Part shown: one piece after another, positions 37,301 to 47,946 of the stretch
How the letters are laid out: each line of letters begins with the position of its first letter
Numbering within the stretch: the stretch's first letter is position 1
Source: Symsagittifera roscoffensis
Lineage: Eukaryota > Xenacoelomorpha > Acoela > Convolutidae
Length of the DNA: 64,000 bases
Direction of reading: 5' to 3'
Assembly: GCF_963678635.1 (NCBI RefSeq)
Contig: NC_087063.1
Coordinates: 33,478,682 to 33,542,681 of the forward strand
Notes under the pieces: generated by a model
The model's input: the letters and a program-made list of their open reading frames with translations, nothing else
Told to the model about the DNA's origin: nothing
Databases searched by the model: none
Program-made: the position numbers and the translations under genes

Positions 37301-37900
37301 CACACTTTAAGAGTTGTCCTGAATGATTTAATTCCTGATTACCTGACAATTAATGATTTAAATTATAGGATTAATCATTTTGGTTATGGTCGTGATACTG
37401 ACGGAAAGCCTTCAGAAATAAGTTATGATCGGGTTAAGGATAAAAGTGCCGGGCATTTCAAGCAGAAGTAGACCAAATGTTTACTCTGTTCCGTTTTCTG
37501 CCTCTGATAATTGGCGATTTTATCCCGGTTATGGATGATACATGGTTGTTTTTGTTGGACTATTTGTATCTTATTTCTTATCTAATGAGTCCTGCCTTTT
37601 TAGAAGCCGACTATCAAGTTCGTGGCGTTTTAATTCGTAAGTTTTGTCTGAATAATTTCTTTTCAGCTAAGAAACTTAAAAAAAAGAAACTGAAGTTATT
37701 GTTTAGAGCAACATTTGGCTGCCTTCAGGGAGATGTATCCAGCAGAGTCCATAATTTACAAGCAGCACAAATTGATCCATTATCCTCGCATTCTCAAACC
37801 ATCAGGACCCTTTTTGTATCAAAGTGTTCTGAAATACGAAAGAAAGCAAATTTTTGTAAAACATATAGCCGATAACACCAATAATTTTAAAAATATATGA
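34357..37900 (+). pseudogene. SET domain + four C2H2 fingers + DDE transposase-like protein, one likely frameshift
   Basis: Exon pieces are 34357 or 34529-35015, 35066-35545, about 35718 or 35730 to 37636, and 37707-37900. The introns I infer are 50, about 172-184 and 70 bp, all GT..AG and phase-compatible. The SET part shows NHECEPNC (34787-34810), VKYG (34892-34903) and post-SET CLCPHS (34934-34951), closest in style to SUV4-20 enzymes that methylate lysine on histone H4. C2H2 fingers lie at 35362-35430, 35452-35520, 35846-35917 and 35939-36001. The C-terminal half has Asp at 36749 (YFDEVE), Asp at 37031 (VADN) and Glu at 37838 (YERKQ), spaced like an RNase H-fold transposase. A 1-base lesion near 37461 shifts the frame; a GATC duplication near 34440 separates an upstream ATG at 34357. 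Domain calls for SET and fingers are firm; transposase is inference. Confidence 0.72.
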
Positions 37901-38000
37901 AAGACTATAGCTGCTATCATTTTATACAGACTTTTAGCTTCCCTATTATTTCCTGAAGTGAATTTATTTAACATTTGAATTCATTTTACGACGCTGAGAA
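37901..38000. other. Junction between the SET/transposase gene and the gypsy element
   Basis: From about 37925 the sequence already aligns, with gaps, to 53945-54028 in front of the second LTR-like block (shared CTTTTAGC and GAATTTA). The retroelement border therefore probably lies near 37920, close to the end of the upstream gene. Confidence 0.4.
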
Positions 38001-39040
38001 GCTAGGAGTTAGGGGGAAAGGGTTGATCCATCTTCGATGAAGATGATGATTTTTATCTACTGAACAGAAACAATAGTAATATAATAAATAGTTGTAGCCC
38101 TGTTTTTAGGAGTGACCTCGTGGTCTGGGAACACTGAGACCCAGCCATGAGCTCACTAATTTTGCATGTAAGCAAGTTAATTTGAGTGTTTTGACCGAAG
38201 CCGAAAGCAGTAACGTTTTTGTCGACCCGATGTTAGAAAGACCACCAAAAGAACTGGCTCTGGTAGAGACGGTGAAAAGCATTTACAGCTCTGTTTAGAC
38301 GTTAGTCAGTCGTCTTATAACCTAGCTTTATTTTCCGTCGATATGTACTTCCGGGCGAATGTTACATAGATGTTTTTATGGCGCTCCTGGGTGTTATTTT
38401 ATTAACATCATGACCGGCAGAACCGTTAACGAGCACTCCGCGCCGAGCGGATGCTCATAATAACGCCCTTAATAGGCCCTAACTGCCGGGTCGGAAGCGT
38501 AGTTCGGAACCCGAAAGCCTTCCGGATTACCATGAATAGCTTTTTAACGTAGTTAAGACCGAAAATTCACGTTCCAGGAAGGGTGGGGGGATTGGCCGTC
38601 CCCTCGTTCCCTGAGAGGTTTGTGACCAAAAACACTTAAAGATATATATAAAACCAAACAAAAAATAGTATAGTACCCAAGAAACACAAAAAATATAAAA
38701 AATAACCGAAAAAAAACAAAAACAGTAAAGAAAAAAAAGTTTTAAGAAATCAGTAGATATCATCCCCCAGACAAGATGTGATCCGACCCCCCCGTTTGTT
38801 GTTGATAGATATATTGTTGTTACAGGTATTTATATCAATCAGGATCGTTACGATCATTTTTGTAGCCCGTTTGTGAGGCTTGTACTGTAGGGTTATTTGA
38901 TTATTTAAGCACGTTAATGCTAATTTGCGCTCAATCCGGAAGGGTCTGCTGATTTGCGCTCAATCCGGAAGGGTCTTGCGAGAAGACTGATCCGGCAAGC
39001 AGTACAAGGAGCAACAAGAAGGGGCTCAACGACAACGACA
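38001..39040 (+). mobile_element. LTR-like block of the left gypsy copy
   Basis: This ~1,040-bp block starting GCTAGGAGTT matches 54029-55058 at roughly 90% or more. It lies 5' of gag in both copies, has a TATATATAAAA box near 38643, and contains a GC-rich hairpin at 38431-38456. It ends with two CTCAATCCGGAAGGGTC copies 26 bp apart. Without a full 3' LTR for comparison the exact LTR/leader border cannot be set, so part of it may be leader. Confidence 0.65.
38431..38456. other. Conserved hairpin in the LTR-like block
   Basis: GAGCACTCCGC and GCGGATGCTC pair with one bulged base around a short loop. The same hairpin is kept in the second copy at 54456-54481 although surrounding bases differ. 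This could be an RNA structure in the element transcript. Confidence 0.55.
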
Positions 39041-40770
39041 GTCCGACATCTCTACTGAAATTGTGGCAACTAGAAGATCTCCCACAGACAACACCATGAT
39101 GGCAGGCGTGACGGAGAGACAGGCAAATTCCTCGTCGTTTTTTAGAAAGAGTGAAGAACACTTTCGGAAACATCTTTCCATTCACCATGGGAGTGGGTAC
39201 AGGAAATGAAGGTGAATCCCAGGAGGAAGGAGAGGACAATGATGAGCAAGTGGACTTTGGATTTCGAGTCAGCCTCAATAGTTCGACCCAAGAGAATGAG
39301 GCATACACCGACAGAGAGACTGGGACCATGGACAAATTTGGTGTGGTGAGAATGATAAGCAAAAACACAAACACATCAGGCCAGTCAAGAGACTTTGTGA
39401 ATATGACGAATTCGGAAACGCGAACTGAGGAGAATAGAAACATAGGGCTAAGCGCCGCATCGGCGGATCCAGAGGTAGATAATGAAGAAACGTCGAGGCA
39501 GAAAATCAAAGCCCGAATCTCGACCAGCACCAAGCTACCTGGGATCGACATGGTGACACCGCCACTTGTGACGCCACTAGTAGAAAACGGAGCATCATTT
39601 GAAGAAGCCTTGAACAACATAGTGGGCAGTATAGAAAAACAAAATGAACAGATGTCAAAAAGAATGAGTGAACTAGAGAGAGCAGTCCACATTGAAAGGG
39701 AAAGTCTGCGGGAAGAAATAAACCGCAATAGACAAGAAGTTGGTAGAAGCTAAAAACGCCTGAAGGAAAGAACGGATAATCACACAGCGAAGAACTTGTT
39801 GTGAATGACGAGAGAAGCAGAACAGAGAGAGTTACGCTTAAGAGACGACATGGAGAAGATGAAAACTCAACAAGAGCAGACTCTTGGGACTCTTGACACA
39901 AAGATAGATGCGATGATGGAGAGCCGAACTCAGGCTATCATGGACAGGTTGGACGGGCTACTAGGCAGCAGGAGTGGACCAAGAGAAGAGGAACCGAATT
40001 CGGGGGGTACCAACTGGGAACCGAAGGTGAACTTCAATGACCAACAGAATAGGAGAAGGACATATGGATCCACTAGAGGTAGAGGCAGTTCAGCAGGCTA
40101 TGCCACAGGGGATAGTAGAGCATGGGGCCCAAACAGAAGAACAAGTTCAACAGGCAACAGGTAGACCTCAAACGAAACACCGACGCAAGGCACACATGCG
40201 ATTGGGAGAGGTGATTCCAATGACAGGGGTGATGCGAACCCAGGGAGGAGTCATGTGGGCGAAGGGAGAAACAGTCACGGCGATTCGGATTGTAGGGATG
40301 CACCGAATACAGAGCCCTTAACAGGTGGGCGATAATACTCAAGCGGGGCACTCAAGAGATGCTACGGCAGTGGCCACAGCCTTTGAACCCCTAAACAGGT
40401 CTATGGAGACATTCCTAACGAGGTTATCCAGAAGTAATGAAAGCAGTGAAAAGTCTAGAAGAGTCTTTAGGAAACCAAAATGCTATAAAGACGAATCTGA
40501 CCGCTGCATTGACACCTGGATAGAGGTGATGAAACTGTATTTTGAGGAAGAAGACCTGTCAGAAAGGCAAGAGTGCAGTGCGCTCACCAGTAACTTGGAA
40601 GGGACATCCCTAAACCATGTGATGGCCAAAAATCAATATCAGCAGAATACTGTTGAGAAAATCTTTGAAATCTTGTTAAATCGTTTTGGCTCAGGGGTGC
40701 AGGGACACCAAGCAATGATGCGCTTCGCGAAAAGGAGGCAACGAGAAGATGAGACGATAGACAACATATA
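39041..40770 (+). pseudogene. gag: Truncated gag of the left gypsy copy
   Basis: Matches 57737-59456 of the right copy. The first ~120 codons and nearly all the leader are deleted: leader sequence at about 39040 runs straight into the TCCGACATCTC point of gag. Nonsense changes include TAA near 39751 (GAA in the right copy), TGA near 39802 and TAG near 40162, and the frame shifts between 40164 and 40325. The part encoding the predicted coiled coil and capsid-like region is present. At about 40770 a second deletion removes the zinc-knuckle and protease part and fuses gag to RT sequence. Confidence 0.85.
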
Positions 40771-40774
40771 ATAA

Positions 40775-41775
40775 ATTTTAGGCCGGAGCTTCTCGGTAAC
40801 ACGAAACGGACTGTGTGTCAGTGTGTTATTGAACACACTGGACACCACGATTTCAATCCAGCGTGGAAAGAAGCTTGGTTACGCCTTGCCGATGAAGACC
40901 GACTTTGAGGAGACACAAAACTTGAAGAAATATAGTGTGAGAGACTGTCCTTATCATGCCAATAAATATAAAATTTTAAAAAGGATTAATGAATTAAAAT
41001 ATATTCATAAATTGTTATCAATGAAGTCCGACACGGACGACGGTTTATCGAGCTGCTCGAAATTTCCGGAACGTCCCTCGTCACATGAACTAGAATCTGA
41101 CACACCGGTTTTGCCAGAGATAGAACACTTAAAAGGGAAAATAGGCGAGGGAGATTTTGAATTGCTTCGGTAGGTTATATATCGGAACGCGGATGTATTT
41201 TCAAAACATAAGGCGGATATCGGTTGCTGTAACTTCGTCGAAAACGAAATCGAACTAGAGGAAGGCGCCGTTCCCCATAGGGAAGGCGCAAGACGAATGA
41301 CCCCACATAAATCGGAAGCGGAAATAGAAATATTGCTCGAATACGATATGATGGAACCCTCGAAATCGCCATTGGCTTGCGGGGTAGTAATTGTGAAAAA
41401 GAAATTTGGGGCAGCTTAGGTTTTGTTGCGACTTTCGCTACTTGAACGCGGTAACGATAAAAGATGCGTACCCGATACCGCGAATAGACGAGAGCCTCTC
41501 TAAACTTGGTGATGCCAAGTTCTTCACCACATTTGACTTGGGTTCTGCCTTCTGGCAGGTCCCTCTGCGGAAGAAGGATAGAGAAAAGACCGGAATCGTG
41601 TGTGAGTTGGGGTTGTATCAGTGGAAGAGTATGCCCTTCGGCTTGTGCAACGCAACGGCCACTTTTCAAAGACTGATGGCTCAGGCTTTGACCAGAGTGA
41701 CAAAGAAGTACGGGAATCTTGTGATGTGTTACGTGGATTACGTAGTCATAGCAACACCGACACTGGAAGACCACA
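40775..41775 (+). pseudogene. RT 5'-half fragment, copy 1
   Basis: Covers the protease-RT connector and the RT fingers/palm up to just after the catalytic box. The box reads YVDY at 41730-41741 instead of YVDD, so the second metal-binding Asp is lost. In-frame TAG follows the LLR peptide at about 41171, and a 2-base insertion near 41405 puts the palm in another frame (41406-41933). It ends abruptly at the junction with NC sequence. Confidence 0.88.
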
Positions 41776-43446
41776 TTACAAGAACAGTTATGGCAATTTT
41801 AACAATGGACCAGCAAACCAAGGGAACAACTGGTATAAACCGAGGGACGATATGGACAAGAGACGCTCTTGTGCAAATTGCAGTTCGACGGACCATCACG
41901 TGTCAGCGTGCCCAACCTATAAACAGGGCATGAAAGCAATAGGCTTCAGCCTCGAGGACGAAGATGCGTCAGAAGTCGATCATGAAGATTTCATGAGAGG
42001 AGTAATTGCAAAATTCAGCCCGAGGCGTTTCTTTTACAACTTGGAAGGTCGTTTTAAATCGGATTGTCCGCAATTCTGGGATGCTGTTGCAGACATCAAG
42101 CATCCAAGGCATGAGGAAACGTTATCGGATGTGAAAGCCAGCAAGGCTCGCCTGTTGAGTGAAGCGGAGGCGCGCAGAAAAGAAAACCCGCAAGAGCTGG
42201 CAACGAAGAAAATGCAAGCGGTAACAGAGGAGAAATGTGAACCGGAACCGGTGACTGCGGCGGGCGACTTCAAGATTGATTATAGGGCAGCCGCGAGGGA
42301 TGCTCTAAATAGAGTGCAGCAGGAACTGGTAACGAAAGAGATCGAGCAAAAAGTGAAGCTCGAATTGGAGAATGAGAAACTAAAGGAAAAGCCGAATAAC
42401 TTCGAGGCAACAGAAGTCGAGGAAACAAAGGCACCGAGTAGTTTGAGCATGAAACTCGATGTGATCTCCGGGCAGAGGTTTGGCATGGTGCCTCAAGGAA
42501 GCAAAATAATATCAATGATCTCGGTAGCAGGACAGCAGGTAATCAGAAATCTGAGTGAACCATCAGAGTTCACTTTGATGCATTTGGACACATATGCGGA
42601 TTATCTGAGACAGGTGGAGCCACGCACTGAGTCAAGAGCTGTGCGAGTACTAATAACAACGGGTGGCCCTCGCATAAAGAAGCTTCATGGGCGCTACGTG
42701 GAAGTCTATGGACCGTATCAAGTGATGCTGAACGTAGATGGAATCAGTATCTACACCAGGACATATGTGACAACAGACAGTGACCAGATAGGGCAGATCT
42801 ATCTGGGTGAAGAAGAACTCAAAGTCCGCAGGATAGGCCATGACGCCATGATGGATCAAGACGCAGTACACATTCGATACGAAGCAGATGTGACTGCACA
42901 TCTGCTCGACACCAACGGAAAGAAAGTCGGAGTCACAGGGCTTCTGGACACAGGAGCGGTAGTGAGTGTGATGCCGATAAAGACTTGAGAAAGAATGGGC
43001 TTTACGAGGGAAGATCTAATTCCGACGAATCTCCGACTGGCAGCAGCCAATCGAGGAGCAATTTACGTAGCCGGAAGAACACCAATAACGGTCCTCCACA
43101 TGGGAGGACGGGATCTTTGGATGAGCTTCCTGGTGGTAGAAAATTTGGACAACGCCGACCAATTCATCTTGGGCAGAGATTTTGTCAGGAATTTTGACGT
43201 GATGATTGACTTGAACAACGGTCTAATAAGGATTAGGAACCCGGATCAGAAGTATGTTAAGAAATCAATCAAAAGAATAATAACAGACGAAAACAATGTA
43301 CCAATTTTTTTAGACAAAAAAGTAAAACTACAACCGGGACAAGCAGTGGTAGCAATTTTTAGAATGAGAAATTTGAATTCGTTAAGTGATAGTAAACAAG
43401 TTTGTTTAGTACCGAATCCAAATAGTCAGAGTTCGGTGATTTTATG
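41776..43446 (+). pseudogene. NC-protease segment, copy 1
   Basis: Open frame to 42988 reads the Gag zinc-knuckle and protease region. The first knuckle CANCSSTDHHVSAC is intact (about 41873-41914); the second has lost two Cys and the His (RFFYNLEGRFKSDC). Protease motif LLDTGAVVSVM is near 42942-42974. TGG to TGA near 42986 cuts the frame; a continuing frame runs 42995-43837 through the flap region into the RT connector. Confidence 0.85.
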
Positions 43447-44439
43447 CCGGAGCTTCTCGGTAACACGAAACGGACTGTGTGTCAGTGTGTTATTGAACAC
43501 ACTGGACACCACGGTTTCAATCCAGCGTGGAAAGATGCTTGGTTACGCCTTGCCGATGAAGACCGACTTTGAGGAGACACAAAACTTGAAGAAATATAGT
43601 GTGAGAGACTGTCCTTATCATGCCAATAAATATAAAATTTTAAAAAAGATTAATGAATTAAAATATATTCATAAATTGTTATCAATGAAGTCCGACACGG
43701 ACGACGGTTTATCGAGCTGCTCGAAATTTCCGGAACGTCCCTCGTCACATGAACTAGAATCTGACACACCGGTTTTGCCAGAAATAGAACACTTAAAAGG
43801 GAAAATAGGCGAGGGAGATTTTGAATTGCTTCGGTAGGTTATATATCGGAACGCGGATGTATTTTCAAAACATAAGGCGGATATCGGTTGCTGTAACTTC
43901 GTCGAAAACGAAATCGAACTAGAGGAAGGCGCCGTTCCCCATAGGGAAGGCGCAAGACGAATGACCCCACATAAATCGGAAGCGGAAATAGAAATGTTGC
44001 TCGAATACGATATGATGGAACCCTCGAAATCGCCATTGGCTTGCGGGGTAGTAATTGTGAAAAAGAAATTTGGGGCAGCTTAGGTTTTGTTGCGACTTTC
44101 GCTACTTGAACGCGGTAACGATAAAAGATGCGTACCCGATACCGCGAATAGACGAGAGCCTCTCTAAACTTGGTGATGCCAAGTTCTTCACCACATTTGA
44201 CTTGGGTTCTGCCTTCTGGCAGGTCCCTCTGCGGAAGAAGGATAGAGAAAAGACCGGAATCGTGTGTGAGTTGGGGTTGTATCAGTGGAAGAGTATGCCC
44301 TTCGGCTTGTGCAACGCAACGGCCACTTTTCAAAGACTGATGGCTCAGGCTTTGACCAGAGTGACAAAGAAGTACGGGAATCTTGTGATGTGTTACGTGG
44401 ATTACGTAGTCATAGCAACACCGACACTGGAAGACCACA
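43447..44439 (+). pseudogene. RT 5'-half fragment, copy 2
   Basis: Nearly identical to copy 1, sharing YVDY (44394-44405), the TAG after LLR (about 43835) and the 2-base insertion near 44069. The shared lesions show that copies 1 and 2 derive from one another after these mutations arose. Confidence 0.88.
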
Positions 44440-46110
44440 TTACAAGAACAGTTATGGCAATTTTAACAATGGACCAGCAAACCAAGGGAACAACTGGTAT
44501 AAACCGAGGGACGATATGGACAAGAGACGCTCTTGTGCAAATTGCAGTTCGACGGACCATCACGTGTCAGCGTGCCCAACCTATAAACAGGGCATGAAAG
44601 CAATAGGCTTCAGCCTCGAGGACGAAGATGCGTCAGAAGTCGATCATGAAGATTTCATGAGAGGAGTAATTGCAAAATTCAGCCCGAGGCGTTTCTTTTA
44701 CAACTTGGAAGGTCGTTTTAAATCGGATTGTCCGCAATTCTGGGATGCTGTTGCAGACATCAAGCATCCAAGGCATGAGGAAACGTTATCGGATGTGAAA
44801 GCCAGCAAGGCTCGCCTGTTGAGTGAAGCGGAGGCGCGCAGAAAAGAAAACCCGCAAGAGCTGGCAACGAAGAAAATGCAAGCGGTAACAGAGGAGAAAT
44901 GTGAACCGGAACCGGTGACTGCGGCGGGCGACTTCAAGATTGATTATAGGGCAGCCGCGAAGGATGCTCTAAATAGAGTGCAGCAAGAACTGGTAACGAA
45001 AGAGATCGAGCAAAAAGTGAAGCTCGAATTGGAGAATGAGAAACTAAAGGAAAAGCCGAATAAATTCGAGGCAACAGAAGTCGAGGAAACAAAGGCACCG
45101 AGTAGTTTGAGCATGAAACTCGATGTGATCTCCGGGCAGAGGTTTGGCATGGTGCCTCAAGGAAGCAAAATAATATAAATGATCTCGGTATCAGGACAGC
45201 AGGTAATCAGAAATCTGAGTGAACCATCAGAGTTCTCTTTGATGCATTTGGACACATATGCGGATTATCTGAGACAGGTGGAGCCACGCACTGAGTCAAG
45301 AGCTGTGCGAGTACTACTAACAACGGGTGGCCCTCGCATAAAGAAGCTTCATGGGCGCTAAGTGGAAGTCTATGGACCGTATCAAGTGATGCTGAACGTA
45401 GATGGAATCAGTATCTACACCAGGACATATGTGACAACAGACAGTGACCAGATAGGGCAGATCTATCTGGGTGAAGAAGAACTCAAAGTCCGCAGGATAG
45501 GCCATGACGCCATGATGGATCAAGACGCAGTACACATTCGATACGAAGCAGATGTGACTGCACATCTGCTCGACACCAACGGAAAGAAAGTCGGAGTCAC
45601 AGGGCTTCTGGACACAGGAGCGGTAGTGAGTGTGATGCCGATAAAGACTTGGGAAAGAATGGGCTTTACGAGGGAAGATCTAATTCCGACGAATCTCCGA
45701 CTGGCAGCAGCCAATCGAGGAGCGATTTACGTAGCCGGAAGAACACCAATAACGGTCCTCCACATGGGAGGACGGGATCTTTGGATGAGCTTCCTGGTGG
45801 TAGAAAATTTGGACAACGCCGACCAATTCATCTTGGGCAGAGATTTTGTCAGGAATTTTGACGTGATGATTGACTTGAACAACGGTCTAATAAGGATTAG
45901 GAACCCGGATCAGAAGTATGTTAAGAAATCAATCAAAAGAATAATAACAGACGAAAACAAGGTACCAATTTTTTTAAACAAAAAAGTAAAACTACAACCG
46001 GGACAAGCAGTGGTAGCAATTTTTAGAATGAGAAATTTGAATTCGTTAAGTGATAGAAAACAAGTTTGTTTAGTACCGAATCCAAATAGTCAGAGTTCGG
46101 TGATTTTAGG
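44440..46110 (+). pseudogene. NC-protease segment, copy 2
   Basis: As copy 1, with the same loss of the second zinc knuckle. It has its own stops: TAA at about 45176 and TAA at about 45359 (TAC in copy 1). Here the WERMGF codon after DTGA is still TGG, so the frame 45362-46501 stays open from the middle of the segment through protease into the RT connector. Confidence 0.85.
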
Positions 46111-47946
46111 CCGGAGCTTCTCGGTAACACGAAACGGACTGTGTGTCAGTGTGTTATTGAATACACTGGACACCACGGTTTCAATCCAGCGTGGAAAGAA
46201 GCTTGGTTACGCCTTGCCGATGAAGACCGACTTTGAGGAGACACAAAACTTGAAGAAATATAGTGTGAGAGACTGTCCTTATCATGCCAATAAATATAAA
46301 ATTTTAAAAAGGATTAATGAATTAAAATCTATTCATAAATTGTTATCAATGAAGTCCGACACGGACGACGGTTTATCGAGCTGCTCGAAATTTCCGAAAC
46401 GTCCCTCGTCACATGAACTAGAATCTGACACACCGGTTTTGCAGGAGATAGAACACTTAAAAGGGAAAATAGGCGAGGGAGATTTTGAATTGCTTCGGTA
46501 GGTTATATATCGGAACGCGGATGTATTTTCAAAACATAAGGCGGATATCGGTTGCTGTAACTTCGTCGAAAACGAAATCGAACTAGAGGAAGGCGCCGTT
46601 CCCCATAGGGAAGGCGCAAGACGAATGACCCCACATAAATCGGAAGCGGAAATAGAAATATTGCTCGAATACGATATGATGAAACCCTCGAAATCGCCAT
46701 TGGCTTGCGGGGTAGTAATGGCGAAAAAGAAATTTGGGGCAGCTTAGGTTTTGTTGCGACTTTCGCTACTTGAACGCGGTAACGATAAAAGATGCGTACC
46801 CGATACCGCGAATAGACGAGAGCCTCTCTAAACTTGGTGATGCCAAGTTCTTCACCACATTTGACTTGGGTTCTGCCTTCTGGCAGGTCCCTCTGCGGAA
46901 GAAGGATAGAGAAAAGACCGGAATCGTGTGTGAGTTGGGGTTGTATCAGTGGAAGAGTATGCCCTTCGGCTTGTGCAACGCAACGGCCACTTTTCAAAGA
47001 CTGATGGCTCAGGCTTTGACCAGAGTGACAAAGAAGTACGGGAATCTTGTGATGTGTTACGTGGATGACGTAGTCATAGCAACACCGACACTGGAAGACC
47101 ACATTGGTCGGCTCGATGAGGTCTTTGGATGCATGAAAAGAGCAGGCTTGAAGTGCAAACCATCGAAATGTGAAATCCTTAGGGTTTCAATCAAGTACCT
47201 GGGAAGAATGGTGGACAGGCATGGTGTGAGGCCGGACCCGGAAGCAGTAGAAGCTGTGTTGACATGTAAGGCTCCCAGAACGGACACACAGCTCATGCAC
47301 TTCCTAGGGTTTGCCAATTACTACCGTGACTTCATAAAAGGATATGCAGACAAGGTGTATCCGTTGCAGAAGCTGATGCGCAACAAAGGGAAAAAAGTTC
47401 GAATGGAGCGATGAAGCTCAAACGGCCTTTGAGAACATAAAGCGGGAACTGTGCGAGGCGCCAGTGCTAGGCATGCCTACTGAAAAGGGCATGTATGTTC
47501 TTGACACAGACGCATCAGTAGTAGCCATCTCGGGAATACTGCATCAGGAGCAGGAATGGAATGGGAGAACCGTTCTCCGTCCCATTGCATATGGCAGTAA
47601 GGTGTTGAGTGATACTGAGATGAAATCTGGTGCACCAAAAGCAGAAATGTTTGCAGTAGTCACATTTGTGCAAAAGTACCGCGCATACTTGGGGAGCGCT
47701 CCCTTTAAGTTACGCGTGTACAACAGGGCGTTATCCTGGTTGAAGACACACTCGATGGATCAGAGTTGTATAGGAAGGTGGATAGTGAGATTACATGGCT
47801 ACCACATGATAATCGAGCACAGGATGCGTGACAAACACCAGAATGCTGAAAGCTTCAGCAAGAAAACCGAGTTTTATGAGAGACTGGAACAGAAGCAGGC
47901 CAATCAGGCAGAAATAAAGGAGGGATTCTCGTTTCTGGACAAATAA
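46111..47946 (+). pseudogene. pol: RT (full) and RNase H, copy 3
   Basis: This copy keeps the intact RT box YVDD at 47058-47069 and runs on through the thumb and RNase H. Frame breaks: TAG near 46499, the 2-base insertion near 46733 shared with the other copies, and an extra A in the AAAAAA run near 47390 compared with the right copy. RNase H occupies about 47464-47850. Its DTDAS first Asp region is present, but the later RVDN motif reads RVYN (about 47718), losing a catalytic Asp. GAA to TAA at 47944-47946 ends the open frame. Confidence 0.85.

Larger units (their letters stand above)
40775..46110 (+). repeat. Tandem array, period 2,664 bp, of a protease-RT segment
   Basis: The marker CCGGAGCTTCTCGGTAACAC occurs at 40783, 43447 and 46111, exactly 2,664 bp apart. 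One unit is: connector + 5' half of RT, then the second-knuckle/protease segment. The RT-to-NC junctions at 41775-41777 and 44439-44441 are identical and share ATT from both parents. The third RT copy continues normally into the rest of pol. Copies differ at a few tens of bases, so they are real and slightly aged. Confidence 0.93.

Noticed and set aside
41175-47102. Three near-identical 199-codon minus-strand open frames
   Set aside because: They are antisense to the repeated RT segment and show no domain.
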